Shown piece after piece: positions 44,900-56,996 of a stretch of 64,000 nt of DNA (positions are counted from its first letter, which is position 1; each line of letters opens with the position of its first letter). A model generated the notes under the pieces. That model made no database searches and was not told the origin of the DNA. It saw only the letters and a program-made list of their open reading frames with translations. The DNA is taken from positions 32,374,336-32,438,335 of the forward strand of contig CM048849.1 in the NCBI GenBank assembly GCA_026545225.1, in the 5' to 3' direction. The position numbers and the translations under genes were made by a program. This DNA is from Cornus controversa (taxonomy: Eukaryota > Streptophyta > Magnoliopsida > Cornales > Cornaceae).

Positions 44900-46004
44900 C
44901 TTTTGTCATGATCAGGCGTGTGGTGGCCATTTTAGCTCTAAAAGGACCGCTGCAAAAATCTTGCAGTCGGGATTTTATTGGCCCACCCTTTTTAAGGACA
45001 CTCATACCTACTGTCTCGCTTGTCCTAGATGTCAACTATTAGGTAAAATTACCAAGCGTAATGAGTGGCCCCAAAAATCAATTCTAGTTGTCGAAATCTT
45101 TGATGTTTGGGATATTGACTTCATGGGACCCTTTCCCTCCTCATTTGGGTATATATATATTCTTCTTGCTGTTGATTATGTGTCCAAATGGGTAGAAGCA
45201 TTAGCCACTAAGACAGCCGACCATAGAGTTGTGGTGAATTTCTTGAAAGACTTAATTTTGCCTAGATTCGGTGTACCTCGAGCCATAATTAGTGATAATG
45301 GTTCCCATTTTTGCAACAAAGTCTTTGCAAGCTTAATGTCTAAATATGGGATCACCCACAAAGTGGCCCTATCTTATCACCCACAAACCAATGGTCAGGC
45401 TGAGGTATCCAATAGGGAGATTAAACATATCTTAGAAAAAACGGTTAACCCCACAAGGAAGGACTGGAGTCTCCGCCTCCAAGATGTTTTGTGGGCATAT
45501 CGTACTGCTTATAAGACTCCTATAGGAATGTCTCCATATCGCTTAGTCTATGGCAAAGCATGTCACTTGCCTGTCGAACTTGAACACCTTGCTTATTGGG
45601 CTATCAAGGCTATAAATTTTAACTATGATAAAGCCGGAGAGCGTAGGTCACTTCAACTCGATGAGTTGGAGGAAATCAGAAATGATGCCTACGAGAGTTT
45701 GAAGATTTATAAAGCTAAGACCAAATTGGAACATGATAAACAAATTCTGAGAAAAGATTTCTCCCTAGGCCAGAAGGTTCTTCTGTATAACTCTCATCTT
45801 GAATTGTTTCCTGGAAAGTTGAGGTCACGATGGTCTGGTCCATACTATGTCCACCAAGTTGCTAGTCATGGTGCTATTGAGGTTCAAGATCCCAAAAATG
45901 GAAAGTTATTCAAAGTTAATGGTCAACGTCTAAAGTCTTTTCTTGAGTTGGAGGCTCGTGAAATTGAAAATGTTTTCCTTGTCGATCCGGTCTATCCCGA
46001 TTGA
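44900..46004 (+). pseudogene. Athila integrase domain
   Basis: The zinc-binding HHCC region (HDQACGGHF ... CLACPRC), the catalytic core ([33 protein letters not shown]) and a C-terminal domain ([20 protein letters not shown]) are in order. No chromodomain is seen, as expected for Athila. Confidence 0.9.
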
Positions 46005-47882
46005 TCTTTTTGGGGTACTATCTCTTTTGCGTCTGGCTGAAGACGTTAAACTTAGCGCTCCTGGGAGGCAACCCTGCCGGTTGATTTTAGAGTTTCGTAA
46101 CTGTTTAGTTGTGTTGCTACTAAGTTTAGGATTTTTTGTAAACTCTATTTGGATATGTTTATATTCTATTTGGGGTACGATCTTTGATTAATATGATTCT
46201 AAATCATTTAGTTTATATTATTATGCATTGCATATTTGTAGGGATTGTACTTCTACCACACCAGAATAATTGAGGTAATTTGTTCCAATATTTTTCTATC
46301 TGTCTCCAGCAATACATTGTTACTATACTTTTAACACTAGGGACAGTGTTGTATTTTGTTTGGGGGTGGGGTAGATTTATCAAAATGCATGCCTTTTTTG
46401 AAAATCTTTTAATCCAAAATAGAGTCATTTTTCTAATTTATTCAAAATATATATATATATATATATATTTTGGCAGTATAGTACCTTTAGAATGATGATA
46501 TTGGATTAACTTATGATCCGTTTCATGAAATCCAAGAGATGTTAATGTTTTGATCTAAATTGAACTTGTTATTAGGGTAATATAATGATAGACATTATTG
46601 CATCACGGGCATTTAGAAGCAGAAATATTTTTTGCACAAAAGTCAAACTTTGCAATTCGAATTGAAAAGTGAGCAACCTCCTGATAATCTGGAAGATCTA
46701 ATAGTAGAAACTTAGACCGTGTAAGCTTTCGTGCCTTTCACTTTTGTAGAGAGTTTTTATGCTAACTCCGAGTCACAAGATGACTCAATTTTCTTGGATA
46801 CCGTATTAAAAATTATTGGTAGTCTCATTATCTTTCATTTTGGTTGATCACTGAGAATGAAATCAGTTCGAGTTAAAAGAAACATAGGCCTTGTAATTTA
46901 TTTTTCTACTATCGTATCCTACCATAATCCTTCTTTCTATTGTTAGTTTCTGAAAAGTGATACGGATGTTCTTGTGAAAAAGAAGAAAAAAAAACCATCA
47001 TATTTTTTTCAATGAAAAAAAAAAAGAAAGAAAAAAAAAATAAGAAGACAAGTTTTTCCTTTGAGATATTTTGAAGACTCATCACTTCCAAAAACATTCA
47101 CCTACAGCCCATCCTAATCACCACCTGTAAGATTTATGGAAAGATATGATAGTAGGTAATAAGTGAGAAGGCGCTATGGTGGGTAACTTGACATTCTCCC
47201 AAAAGTGATCAATATTCCTGTCATGAGACTTTTCTATTTATATGTATCGGTTTTTCATATTAGTATGTGAGCTTGCTTTTACTTTGGAAACAAAATTTCT
47301 ACTCACATACAACTGAGAGAAACAGTTAGCCAAATCTCCGAGAGTTGTTCTTTTAGAGAGATATTTACCTGTGAGATTTGAAGTCAAAACATCTTTTTCT
47401 TCTAGTGACTTGGGAATTACATTACTTGAATTTGAGGATGGCTTTTTGTCGACTTCACACACATTCACTATGCTTCTAGGTTACTTGTGGATGATTTTTC
47501 CTTGATGTTTATTGTTTTAACACCCTAGTAGCTTGTTGTATATAAGGAAATTATCAATTTCATTTCTTATTTTTCATATTTCATGGATATACAGAAGATT
47601 CTGTGAACAATAGGAAAAATTACTGCCTTAAAACAACTCTTCTTTGTAATAGTTAGAAAGTTTGTGGGTACCTTCACTGTAAACCCTCACGAGGCTATAG
47701 CTCGTCCACTAGGGGTAACCTAGGGGTTTAAGGCCTTATTGCATATGATAAATGCAATCGATAGCAGCATGCGAAAGTAGTGCATCTTTAGTTAGGAGCT
47801 AAATAAAAGTAGCAATTTTGTGCACTAATCTCTTTTGCTTGTATTTGCTAGAGGACTAGCAAAAGCTCGTTTGGGGGTAATT
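46005..47882 (+). other. Athila 3' internal non-coding region and PPT
   Basis: About 1.9 kb without a protein-like frame. It includes an (AT)n tract near 46447-46469, an A-rich stretch near 46975-47041, and ends in the polypurine tract GTTTGGGGGTAA (47869-47880) just before the LTR. Confidence 0.7.
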
Positions 47883-49120
47883 TGATAAGTGTACAAAACT
47901 TGCTATTTTATATCCTAAAATAAGTTTTTAATTCATCTTTTATTTTATTTAAATGTTCTTATATTTGCATTTTATATTTTATAGGGGTTGATTTTCAAAT
48001 AAGAAGAAAAGCAGCAAAAGAAAGCTAAAAAGGATATATATAGCCAAAGATGAACATAAGAAGAATTGTAGGAGAGATGGTATTTTGTACAATCTACTTC
48101 ACAAGAGGTCTCAAGTTCAAAACTTTACAAAATATTTTTTACACAGCCACGTCTGCAGTCCAGAATTGAAATTAAAGATATGGAAATCAAATTTTAGATA
48201 TTTAAATTCAAAATTTTGTATTTTGAATTTTGTATTTTGAATTTTGTATTTCAAATTTGTATTTTGAATTTTGTATTTTGATTTTTTCCTACCTAAACCA
48301 TTCCCCTCTAACTCTATAAATAGGGGGTCTTAGGGGATGGTGAAAGAGGTTAGAAATTGTAGAGAAATTATAGAAAAAAATAGTGTAATTGTTTTATTGA
48401 TTCAATGATGAGTAGTAGTTTCATTTTTATTTGTTTGTTTTCTATTAATATGTAAGCGTAAACATCCTTCTCAAGGGAGTGATGAAGCCACCATGGCTGA
48501 AGTATAGGTAAGTTGTTTTATTTTCTTGTCTACTTTTTCCTCCCAAGAGCATTCTTCTACTCTTCTATTCTGGATTTTATTTTCTAAAATTAGAGGAAGG
48601 ATTTTTCGTGTTTGTCAAATAATGGTAATTAGAAGAATGCCTACCTCTGTTTACCTAGCCAATGTGCATCAGATTAAGTAAAGAAATGTCTCTCTCATAT
48701 ATAATCAAGTCATTTTTTTTTATTCCATATTTTTCTTCATCTTTCCAAGTTCTAATTGGATTGGTGAAGTGTATTGGTTATTGGAGGAAAAATTAGATAA
48801 GAATATAAAAAAAACTTTATTTATATGGATCCATGGTGGTGAATTCTCTTCCCTTGAGATTTGTCCCATCATTTGATCTAAGACATTTAATATTAGTTTT
48901 TATTATTAAATAAAAAATCAGAATTTTATTTTTTAAATATTCATTTTTCATCTCAAGAGATTTAGGTTTTGAAGTTTAGACTTATTACTGATTCTCACTT
49001 GAGAGTGGTTCGACCTTGCTTACTACTATACAGTTTTTAGTAAAGTTTTTGCAGGTTTTATTATTTTTTGTACGAAGTGTAGAAAAGTAACGACAAACAT
49101 CCACTAATCTACACTCGTCA
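47883..49120 (+). repeat. Athila 3' LTR
   Basis: Same length as the 5' LTR and about 99% identical by eye. TATA box at 48314-48323. Confidence 0.95.
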
Positions 49121-49125
49121 ACTGT

Positions 49126-49283
49126 TGTGCCCTCGATCAATGATCAATCGTTAGCTGAAAAGCACTGTCACTGCACTTCAATTTCGTTAGTAGAGCCATA
49201 TAAGGCCGAAGTAAGCGAACCTTTGAGAAGGTCATTCCCACTCTCCACAATCGTCAGAAGTCAAATAAGGGAAAGCCCACAAC
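49126..49283. other. Unrecognised low-copy stretch
   Basis: GC-richer than its surroundings and continuous with 50030-50333 if the hAT element is left out, and with 37980-38057 if Athila is left out. It may be part of an older element. Confidence 0.3.
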
Positions 49284-50021
49284 TAGGGGTGGCAATTCAT
49301 GTTCCCGTGTCGTGTTCGTGTCGTGTCGATCTATAAGTATTCTATTAAACAGCTCAACCCTAACCCGACCCATTTAATAATCGTGTCAGAGACCCTCAAC
49401 ACTAACCCAACCCGTTTATTAAACGTGTTACTCGTGTCGACCCGTGTAACCTGTTTAATAAACATTGACACGACTTGTTTAATAACTTTTTTAGTCCGTT
49501 TAACTTATATCATATGAATTTATCTACCCCTAAAAATCTTTCTGAAGATCATATAAAAAATAAAGTACATATCAATACATAAATCCTAAATCAAACTATA
49601 TTATAAATTTTGTATCTATATATAAACTTTTTGAAGGTGATTCAACAACTTGGAAGGCACCAAAACAATCTAATTCTTACGTTTTATGGCTACATCAGTC
49701 CTATAAACAAACAAATAAATTACAAATAATTACAATATAAAATCATGTATATATGAATAACTCGTGTCCTATATAACTATGTATATATAAGTTTGTATAA
49801 AATCATAATATATGAATAACTCATGTTGTAATCGTGTTGTAATCTTGTCGTAATCGTGTCACGGGTTAGACAGCTTAAACCCAAATCCAACCCAATTTTT
49901 GCGTGTCGTGTTCATGTCAACCCATTTATTAAACGTGTCGCCTTACCTCAAACCCAAACCTGCTTAATTCGTGTCGAGTTCGAGTCGTGTTATCGTGTCG
50001 TGTCTAATTTTGCCACCCCTA
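49284..50021. mobile_element. Non-autonomous hAT element, 738 bp
   Basis: Twelve-base perfect terminal inverted repeats TAGGGGTGGCAA / TTGCCACCCCTA with an 8-bp target duplication CCCACAAC (49276-49283, 50022-50029). Both subterminal regions are packed with CGTGTCG/TCGTGT motifs (about 49301-49345 and 49840-50005). No coding capacity. A decayed relative is at 30896-31555. Confidence 0.9.
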
Positions 50022-50029
50022 CCCACAAC

Positions 50030-50333
50030 GGTCATAGCAAACCTAGGAATTGTGTCTGGCTTAAAAAGTGAACTCGGTCGAACACGATTGAGAAGATCAA
50101 GCATCGAACTACGGTGTAGTTCAATCCTACCACACACACCTTATATCTTGGAATAGGCATCCTTGCACTCCTAGTAGACCGTGCCCCCGCCAAACAAGTA
50201 AGCATCCTCGAAAGAGCGAATAATTAAGGCGAGGCCTCACCATCTTTACATTGCACGGGACGAACGAACCTCCACACAACAACAAGAAGAGGAGGATCAC
50301 CCCGTGTGTAACCAAGCAGAGCTGAACACTAAG
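50030..50333. other. Unrecognised stretch right of the hAT element
   Basis: Continuation of 49126-49283. Nothing identifiable. Confidence 0.3.
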
Positions 50334-51530
50334 TGTAAAGACCGGTAATTTTTCTGTTTTAGTTATTATTAATATTTATTTTCCTAAAAAGGATTATAAT
50401 TGAATATGCATATGTTTTAAGTATGAATTTCATATGCAGGGAATTGTTTTGAGGGTTAGGGAAGTTTTTGAGTCATTTGGCCCATTTTGAGATCTTCGGG
50501 TCGGCAGGGCCCGGGACGCGAGTCGGATGAACCCGAAAACTAGGAATATTTATTTTTGGTTTTGGGCTAGTTAAGAGATTAGAAGAGATATCAAATGAAT
50601 TTTGAAACCGTAGCCTCTTTCAGAATTAAAAACGAAGTTAAGAATATACGTTAAGTGGCATAGGGGGCATTTTGGTCATATCGCACTTCAGATATTATAA
50701 ATATCAAAAAGCTGGGATTTTCTTCACTTTCTCACAGACCAACCAGCTGGCCAAAGCTTCTATTCCTATCCTTTTCATCTCTTCTTGCTTCTTTCTTGGA
50801 TTTAAAGGCCTAAGGGTAAGATTTGAAAGGTTTCGGTGAAGAACGGATCATTCTACGCAGCAAGGGGTTCATTTTGATCAAAAGAAAGTTCATTTTGGAC
50901 ATCTCTTGGGCTTGAGGATTTCTAGATTTTTGCTAAAAAATCTTGCAAGCTTAAGGTAGGGGTGTTCTCTCCTTCTTAATCATCAATTCCCTTGGTATCT
51001 TGATGATTTATGGTAGTTTAAAATGCTTAGGATGGTTGTGTCTTTCCATTTCTAGCTCTTCTTATGGTTAATTTCATGCTAAATATATTTCTAATATGAA
51101 GTATTTGTTGATTTGTGAGCACATATGTGCATATGTTAACTTGTGAGCATATATGTTGATTTGTGAACATATGTTGATATATATTGGTGAGTAGACAAGA
51201 ATTATTTTATAAATGCACATGTTTAGAATTTGATAATTTTTTATGAATCGGAGTTATCAATACGTGCATTACATTCGGAGTTTGGCCAATCATATCACAA
51301 AAGTGAAAATTAACCACTTGGTATGATTTTGGAATTGACCAATCACGTCTAAGAATTGGAGTTTGTCCACATGGTATGACATTCGGAGAGTGACCAACCA
51401 TACTTATGTTTTCAAAATTTGACCAATATCACATGACTTTCAGAGTGTGGCCAATCATGTGTTGTTATCGGAGTTGACCAAACTTTGTGAATAATTGCGT
51501 GTATCTATATGTTGCGTTGGAATTCATTGA
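50334..51530 (+). repeat. Probable gypsy LTR
   Basis: Starts TGTAAAGACCGGTAATTTTT, a start common in plant Ty3/gypsy LTRs, with ATTATAAATATC (TATA-like) near 50695 and a CT-rich leader after it. The 3' part holds a degenerate repeat array (51240-51500). No PBS or internal region follows, so a partial or solo LTR is likely. Confidence 0.45.
51240..51500 (+). repeat. Degenerate tandem array of CGGAGT...GACCAATCA units
   Basis: About seven units of 35-45 bp share ATTCGGAGTTTGGCCAATCA or close variants, several with a CCAAT core followed by ATATGA, CATG or similar. Confidence 0.6.
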
Positions 51531-51539
51531 TATATGAGT

Positions 51540-51909
51540 TTTACACACAAATTTTGAATATAAGAATAAGATCAAAACACATGGACAAATATATTAAATA
51601 TATTAATTCAAAAAAATATGGGTTACAAATCTTTGTAGATCTTTACAAAAGAAAAACAAATTCCTCTGATTCGATCTCCTTGGTGATCTGGATTCAAGGG
51701 TTACTGGAGTTTGATCTTGAATTGGATTGAAACTTTGTTGAAGAACAACAAGTGGATGATGTGCTTGTTGTTCTTCTCCTTCGGGGTTTAGATGCTTTGG
51801 AGCTTTGAATTTATAGTGAAGAATCCTACAGAGTTTCAGCTTTCTCTGGGAGTCTTCTTATTGGTGATCCGGATTCAAGGGCTCCTGGAGCTTGATTTTA
51901 AATCGGGTT
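51540..51909 (-). repeat. Tat LTR fragment
   Basis: Same strand and order as 182-540: TACACACAAATTTTG, GATTCGATCTCCTTGGTGATC, CTTGAATTGGATTGAAACTTT. It stops at 51909 where the SIRE LTR begins. Confidence 0.8.
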
Positions 51910-54356
51910 TGTTACCCAAGAATTGTCCTTAGAGGGGGGTAAATAGGGACAATAGGAAAACGATGAAACTTTTTCGGTTGAGCTCATTTTGACAAAAGTA
52001 TACTTGTTTGGACTTTTGTCAAACATTTGATAAACTTATATATTCAACAAGTGGGATGGGAATGCTCTATCTATTATGCATTTAAATGATCTAGTGGATA
52101 CAACAAATGAAGTGTTCATGAAAGTGCAACATATCATGCTTATAGTGTGTGAAAATGTTGATTGCGCATTTTATCAAACACATGATATTCAAATTGATTG
52201 GCAAAAAGGTAATCAAATAAATACTCAATCAATTTACAATACAATCAATTCCACAACTCAACCAATATACTCCAAGCATACATCCCATCCTCCTCATATG
52301 AAGCATTTAAATAACATTCATGAAATAAACAATTATAAAATAAATGCTGGCAAAATAAAGGTGTAAACATATCAAAAGGGTACTTGAGTAATTATCTATG
52401 GATATGATGTAAAAAGTAAAACTTACTAGATAATTAATCAAGCACTTGGAGTGTTATTCATTCATTCATAAAATGGTTCATTGAAAAATGAATGAAATGA
52501 GCTAAGTGGATATATGTCTATCAATGCTAAAGTGAAATTAAAGCTCATAAAGACATTTCATCAAGTACATGGTATGCAATATCTTCATACAATTATGCTC
52601 TTTATATTTATTCAAAACATAAAGACATTTAACAAAGATAATGAACATAATAATATAAGGAGAGTAAGGATAGAGAAATGCAAACATTGACACCATGATT
52701 TTTACATGGTTCGACCTTTCTTGCCTACGTCCATGCCTCAAGAGAACTTATTGAGGTTTTCACTATAGAGCCTTCTTTAAGGGTGGAAAACAAACCATAC
52801 AATTGCCAAGTGAATCACTTGGGCTTCTTTGCTCAATGAAAACCTCATCGAGACTTCTTTGTCAAGCTCATGACTTGGGCTTCCTTGCTCAATGAACACC
52901 TCACCAATACTTCTTTGCCAAGCTCATGACTTGGGCTTCATTGCCAAGTGTATCACTCGGTCATCATCTCAAAGGTAAATAAGTTGTTTGATTACAATGA
53001 AAAATATCCCTCAATGGATAGATATACAAATGATAGATACATACCTAGAGTTATAATTGATGAATCAAATTGAAAGCTCAACTCTAGAATGATGAATAAC
53101 CACAAGAATGAATAATTAAGCTCATGTGTGGTTTTTACCTCTATAGAATATGAAATCAAACTATGGAGGTGAATTCTACCAACAAGATATGATCATGAAG
53201 GGTTATGGTAGACTCTCTTTTTTGTAAAATACAAATACAAGGTGTATTTATAGCCTCCTTTAAGAGATATGGTCATTTTATAGTTGTTAGGAGTTGTTGA
53301 GAGCATTAAATGCACCAAACTAGCTATTAGATTCAGATCCAGTATGTTTGAGGTGACTCAAAGTGAGTTTGAGACGTCTCATAAACTTTGAGGTGGTTGA
53401 AAGTGCAGTTTGAGGTGGCTCAAAGTGCAGTTTGAGGTGCCTCAAAAATTTTGAGGTGGCTCGAAATAAAGTTTGAGGTGGCTCAAAGTGAGTTTGAGGT
53501 GCCTCAAAAAGGCTTTTCAAATGCTCTATTTTCTTTTGTAACTTTGAGGTGACTCAAACTCAAGTTTGAGGCTTCTCAAAGTTCTCTAACCTTTAAATAG
53601 TCAGATTTCAAAGCAAATGTTAGGACTCATGAACATGTATAGTTTTAGGATGTCAATATGTAAAGATCAAGACCTTTTTCATGAATTTTAGTGACCAAGA
53701 AATGATATGAATGTGAATGCATGGTCCTATCATAAAATTAAGTTCTTCAAAAAATATAAAACGTTTATACCAACTTAAGTCAACAAATCCCTTATGAATC
53801 AATTTGATCCAAGTCTTATGGCTCTAATTCCTAGAGACCATTCCAAATGATATGAGTGAAATACATGGTCTTAGTTATGACTTAATAATTGAGTTCTTCC
53901 AAAACTTGTGAAAGCTTAAACTAACTCAACCTTAGTAAAGGCCTCATGATGTTATAAATGAAGTTCATGGCCTATTGTTTTTGCTCTAAAGACTTATGAA
54001 TGATATGCATTGATCTTAGAGTTTTCATGTGAGTACATCAAAGTAACTTTAAATGCAAGCACTCACCCAAGTCTTTTTATCTTCAAATCTTTAAGCTCTT
54101 GGGTTCCTTCATCATGTGGTTTAAATTCACTTCAACTTCGCCATTGATCTTGATTATTGATCTTTGAGTTCTATAATCATGTGGCTTCATATATCTTCTT
54201 GTAAGTCCCTTTGAAGTCCAAAGCCTTTAAGATACTTGAGATAATTTGATACATTGTAAAATGTACACTCAAGTAAACTTATTAGATCTACACTACAATA
54301 GATTGTTATCATCAAAATCACCCAATTAACCTTTGGTTGAAACTTTGAGGTCAACA
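51910..54356 (-). repeat. SIRE-like 3' LTR, about 2.45 kb
   Basis: On the minus strand it begins TGTTGACCTC right after the polypurine tract (54357-54371) and ends GGGTAACA at 51910. It shares the start, the CCCCCCTCTAAGG segment near the end and the palindrome-array design with LTR A at 7871-9162, but is nearly twice as long. Only about 115 bp of internal sequence remains to its right in this window. Confidence 0.7.
53346..53580. repeat. Palindrome array TTTGAGG-nn-CCTCAAA
   Basis: About nine copies of TTTGAGGTGNCTCAAA or close variants. The unit at 53431-53446 is a perfect 7-bp arm palindrome with a 2-base spacer. Confidence 0.85.
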
Positions 54357-54471
54357 ATCTCCCCCTTTTTTATGATGACAAACTATTGATATGTTTTATA
54401 ACATAAATGACATAAATCATATAATCAATGTAAGTAAAGTCATTTATGTATGCACATCACATTTTTCTCCC
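54357..54471 (-). mobile_element. SIRE 3' internal remnant with PPT
   Basis: Minus strand AAAAAAGGGGGAGAT directly precedes the LTR start. The sequence upstream stops at the Tat LTR boundary (54472), reading GGGAGAAAAATG there, consistent with a Tat insertion at another GGGGGAG tract. Confidence 0.6.
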
Positions 54472-55161
54472 TGTAGACATTAAAAAGTTACATGATAGAC
54501 TTAAAATATAATTTTGGCTTGTCTTCGATTTAGCTCACTTTGAAATGTGGCCCAATGAGTCAGATAATTTAGAAATCAGACCCACTACAAATAAATGAGT
54601 TATGGGTTGGTCTACATTGTCTAAAGAAGTCCAAGCCCACTTTAAAATGGGTCTAATGGATAATTAAATATATATATATATGTAATTATCAACAAATATA
54701 ATTATTATTAAGTATATATTAGATAATTATCACAATTATCATAAAAGATAATTATAGGATAATTATCAGAAGAAAAGAAAGTTACAAATCTACCCCTCCG
54801 GTGAGCCTATAAATAAAGGTCCAGGGGTGGGAAAAAGAAGACCGGAAGATTCTCAGAAAAAGCTAAAACTCTGCAAAAGTCTTCATTCAAAATCCAAAGC
54901 TCTAAAGCACCTAAAATCGGAAGGAGAAGAACAACAAGCACATTATTCATGTGCCGTTCTTCACCAAAGTTTTAATCAAATTCAAGATCACGCTCTAGCA
55001 ACCCTTGAAGTCGGATTACCAAAAAGATCGAATTAGAGGAATTTATCTTTCTTTTGTAAAGATTTACAAAGGATTGTACCCATTTTTCTTAAATTAATAA
55101 AATTGTTTATTTTTTACCAATTTTCGTTCTTAGATTTTCGGACACAAAATTTGTGTGTACA
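54472..55161 (+). repeat. 5' LTR of the right Tat element
   Basis: Starts TGTAGACATT, ends TTGTGTGTACA. TATA box CTATAAATAAAG at about 54807-54818 and a GAAGAACAAC...CCGTTCTTC hairpin in the transcribed part (about 54925-54962). Confidence 0.75.
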
Positions 55162-55246
55162 AATTTTTGGCACGCCCGATGGGACCATCTCACCTCTCAT
55201 CTCTGTCTCCTACATCATATATCCCAAACTCCGTTCTTCAGAATTT

Positions 55247-56995
55247 ATGGCTCCTCCCAAGGTTCCGGCTATAAACAAGAAAATTACAAAAGACACCACT
55301 ACTGCACTAGCCAACATCAAAACTACTGCAAGTAGTGACAAAAACACCAGGTGTCAAGTGCTCGCAGCACCTTAGTAGGTCCAATGACGCGTAGCAAGAC
55401 CAAAGCAATTGCTTTGCTCAAAAATCAGCAAGATTCAGTGAAAACCAATCCTGCTAAACCAATGGGTGTGAAAATTCAACACGTGAACACCTGTGATCCT
55501 CAGGCGCCAAAGAATTTTGACGTTGTTCCAGAAAAATCAGCGCCACCACATTCACCTCACTCCATCTCTGACGCCAACTCTAGCGTTGGTTCGCTCTCAG
55601 ACTCGTTACATGAGATTTTAGAATAATCAGTCACTTCAAAGAATGTTGATTCTCAAGGTCTTTCCTATTCGAATATTGTTGCAACCATGATGACTGGAAC
55701 AACCTCGGTGGAAGACCAACTAGCGACGATGGCTCGCACAATCGAGAACCTTACGAAAACTATTGAAGAGAAGGATATGCAGATCACCACGCTATTGAGT
55801 AAGCTTGAAATCCAGAATCCTGACGAGTCAACACAACTGCCTACGAATACCTCAAATTCAGCCCTTCAAGGGGCCCAATCAAAATATCGTCGTCACACAT
55901 CTGTGTTAGGACACGTGGTTGACGAAACTAACTATGCCTCGCCAGTCGCTTCACTATCTATCCAATAATTGCAGGATATGATAATGAACATAATTCGAGC
56001 ACAGTATAGCGGCGCTCCTCAAAGCACTCTTATATACTCAAAACCCTACAAAAGGAGAATTGATAGTATGAGGATGCTTGTAGGGTACCAACCTCCGAAG
56101 ATCCAACAGTTTGACAGAAAGGGCAACCCAAAACAACACATCGCTTATTTCGTTGAGACTTGCAACAATGCGAAACTGAGGGGGATTTACTAGTTAAACA
56201 GTTTGTTCGTTTCCTTAAGGGAAATGCCTTTGAGTGGTATACTGATTTAAAATTCGAATCAATTGATAGTTGGGAACAAATGGAATGAGAATTTCTAAAC
56301 AGGTTCTACAGCAACCATCGTATTGTTAGTATGATAGAGTTGACTAACACAAGACAATGGAAGCACGAGCCTGTAATGGACTATATCAATCGATGACAAG
56401 CATTTAGCTTGGATTGCAAGGATCGGTTGACAGAATTCTTTACTGTTGAAATGTGTATGCAAGGTATGCATTGGGACCTCCTTTATATTCTTCAAGGTAT
56501 AAAGCCTCGTACCTTCAAAGAATTAGCTACATGTTCCCATAATATGGAGATTAGCATTAAAACTCGTAGAGGCAAAGATTCTTTGATTTTAGAGCCACGC
56601 AAAGACAGAAAGGGTGAAAAGAAGGTGGTAAAATCATTAAAGGGTCCTGCCAAAGAATCCATGATTGTCTCTGCCGTCCCGATAAATGTTGTGGGCAAAG
56701 ATAAGAGGAAAGAAGACAATAAGCCACGATAGTTTCAAGAGAAGCCAAACCAACGCCCGACGCTCAAAGAATTAGAGATGAAGGAATACCCATTCCCAGA
56801 CTCTGATGTTCCTGGCATATTGGAATGCTTACTTGAAAGTAAAGTTATTGAACTCCCAGAATGTAAGCGCCCTCAAGAAATGGAACGTGTTGATGACCTA
56901 AAATACTGCAAATATCATCGTATTGTCGGTCACCCGACTGAGAAGTGTTTCATTTTCAAGGAAATAGTGATGAACTTGGCAAAGCAGGGAAATAT
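55247..56995 (+). pseudogene. Tat gag region
   Basis: Opens MAPPKVPAINKKITKD. It includes an acidic/Gln-rich coiled segment (MARTIENLTKTIEEKDMQIT), the retrotransposon gag core around 56090-56530 ([40 protein letters not shown]) and YCKYHRIVGHPTEKCFIFKE, a zinc-finger-like stretch typical of Tat gag C-termini. Broken. Confidence 0.8.
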
Positions 56996-56996
56996 T

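Larger units (their letters stand above)
38058..49120 (+). mobile_element. Athila-type Ty3/gypsy retrotransposon, structurally complete
   Basis: It has two 1238-bp LTRs (38058-39295, 47883-49120), TG...CA ends, target duplication ACTGT (38053-38057 and 49121-49125), a tRNA-Asp-type PBS, gag, protease, reverse transcriptase, RNase H and integrase in gypsy order, and a PPT before the 3' LTR. The LTRs differ by about 13 bases by eye, roughly 1%, which suggests insertion within the last few hundred thousand to about two million years depending on the rate used. The coding part has about five breaks, so it is a young fossil. The 1.9 kb between integrase and PPT, where some Athila elements carry an env-like frame, has none. 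Confidence 0.95.

Noticed and set aside
50334-54471. A cargo gene between the gypsy LTR and the right Tat element
   Set aside because: All frames are short and AT-rich; the stretch is explained by LTR sequences of three elements.
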